NCBI GenBank assembly: GCA_947579605.1
Contig: OX388313.1
Location: 1,302,001-1,366,000, forward strand
DNA: 64,000 nucleotides
Source: Athripsodes cinereus
Lineage: Eukaryota; Arthropoda; Insecta; Trichoptera; Leptoceridae
Direction of reading: 5' to 3'
Part shown: piece after piece, positions 63,949-64,000 of the stretch
Layout: each line of letters opens with the position of its first letter
How positions within the stretch are numbered: the stretch's first letter is position 1
Notes under the pieces: model-generated
Databases searched by the model: none
What the model was told of the DNA's origin: nothing
The model's input: the letters and a program-made list of their open reading frames with translations, nothing else
Made by a program: the position numbers and the translations under genes

Positions 63949-64000
63949 TATACTAATACTATACTATACCGTTACGCCGTGTCCTGAGTGGGGTAGGCAG
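63949..64000 (-). mobile_element. LINE-A 3' tail entering at the window edge
   Basis: ATACTATACTATACCGTTAC, GCCGTGTCCTGAGTGGGGTA then GGCAG is the inverse of the LINE-A tail (CTACCCCACTTGGGATACGG, (TATAG)n). The rest of this copy lies beyond the right edge. Confidence 0.75.

Overview
The window reads as repeat-dense, AT-rich insect nuclear DNA, most likely from a moth or butterfly. That assignment rests on memory of repeat styles: RTE-like LINE C-termini, a Jockey-type LINE, a Helitron whose ends match those common in Lepidoptera, and tRNA-derived SINEs. It is inference, not a search result. There is no bacterial gene organisation, no CRISPR array and no rRNA gene. No complete host gene is visible, and almost every longer ORF is a piece of a retrotransposon or a chance reading frame.

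Layout. 1-5.4 kb: the N-terminal end of a mariner transposase running off the left edge, a 21-bp minisatellite, tRNA-type SINEs, a TIR element with long inverted arms, and a SINE carrying a 43-bp-arm hairpin. 5.6-8.9 kb: a 690-bp TIR element, then a pogo-like element (TA target duplication) invaded by a 5'-truncated LINE with a perfect 13-bp target duplication, a 66-T tract, and a 253-bp MITE. 9-17.6 kb: nested LINE debris (RTE-like, CR1/L2-like, Jockey-like). 18-25.4 kb: an 80-bp minisatellite, more LINE 3' ends and hAT-type non-autonomous elements. 26-39 kb: mostly unique AT-rich sequence with a 154-bp palindrome, a small hairpin, a mariner relic, a 442-bp hAT element with a perfect 8-bp target duplication, and two phase-compatible candidate exons (29,486-29,532 and 39,003-39,052) that may belong to a host gene with long introns. 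39-48 kb: SINEs, LINE tails, a 200-N assembly gap and a non-autonomous Helitron. 48-64 kb: more of the same, including a complete tRNA-derived SINE at 61.7-61.9 kb.

The most coherent system seen is a SINE/LINE partnership. A roughly 245-bp SINE-like unit, with a constant 5' start and no recognisable tRNA head, is present in about fifteen pieces on both strands. It ends in a motif that also lies just downstream of RTE-like LINE coding ends (17.4-17.6 kb, and in a variant form at 7.6 kb). The shared 3' end suggests the LINE machinery moved the SINE. Separately, two retroposed pieces of only 47-50 bp, each flanked by a 12-13-bp target duplication, begin at nearly the same nucleotide of another LINE tail.
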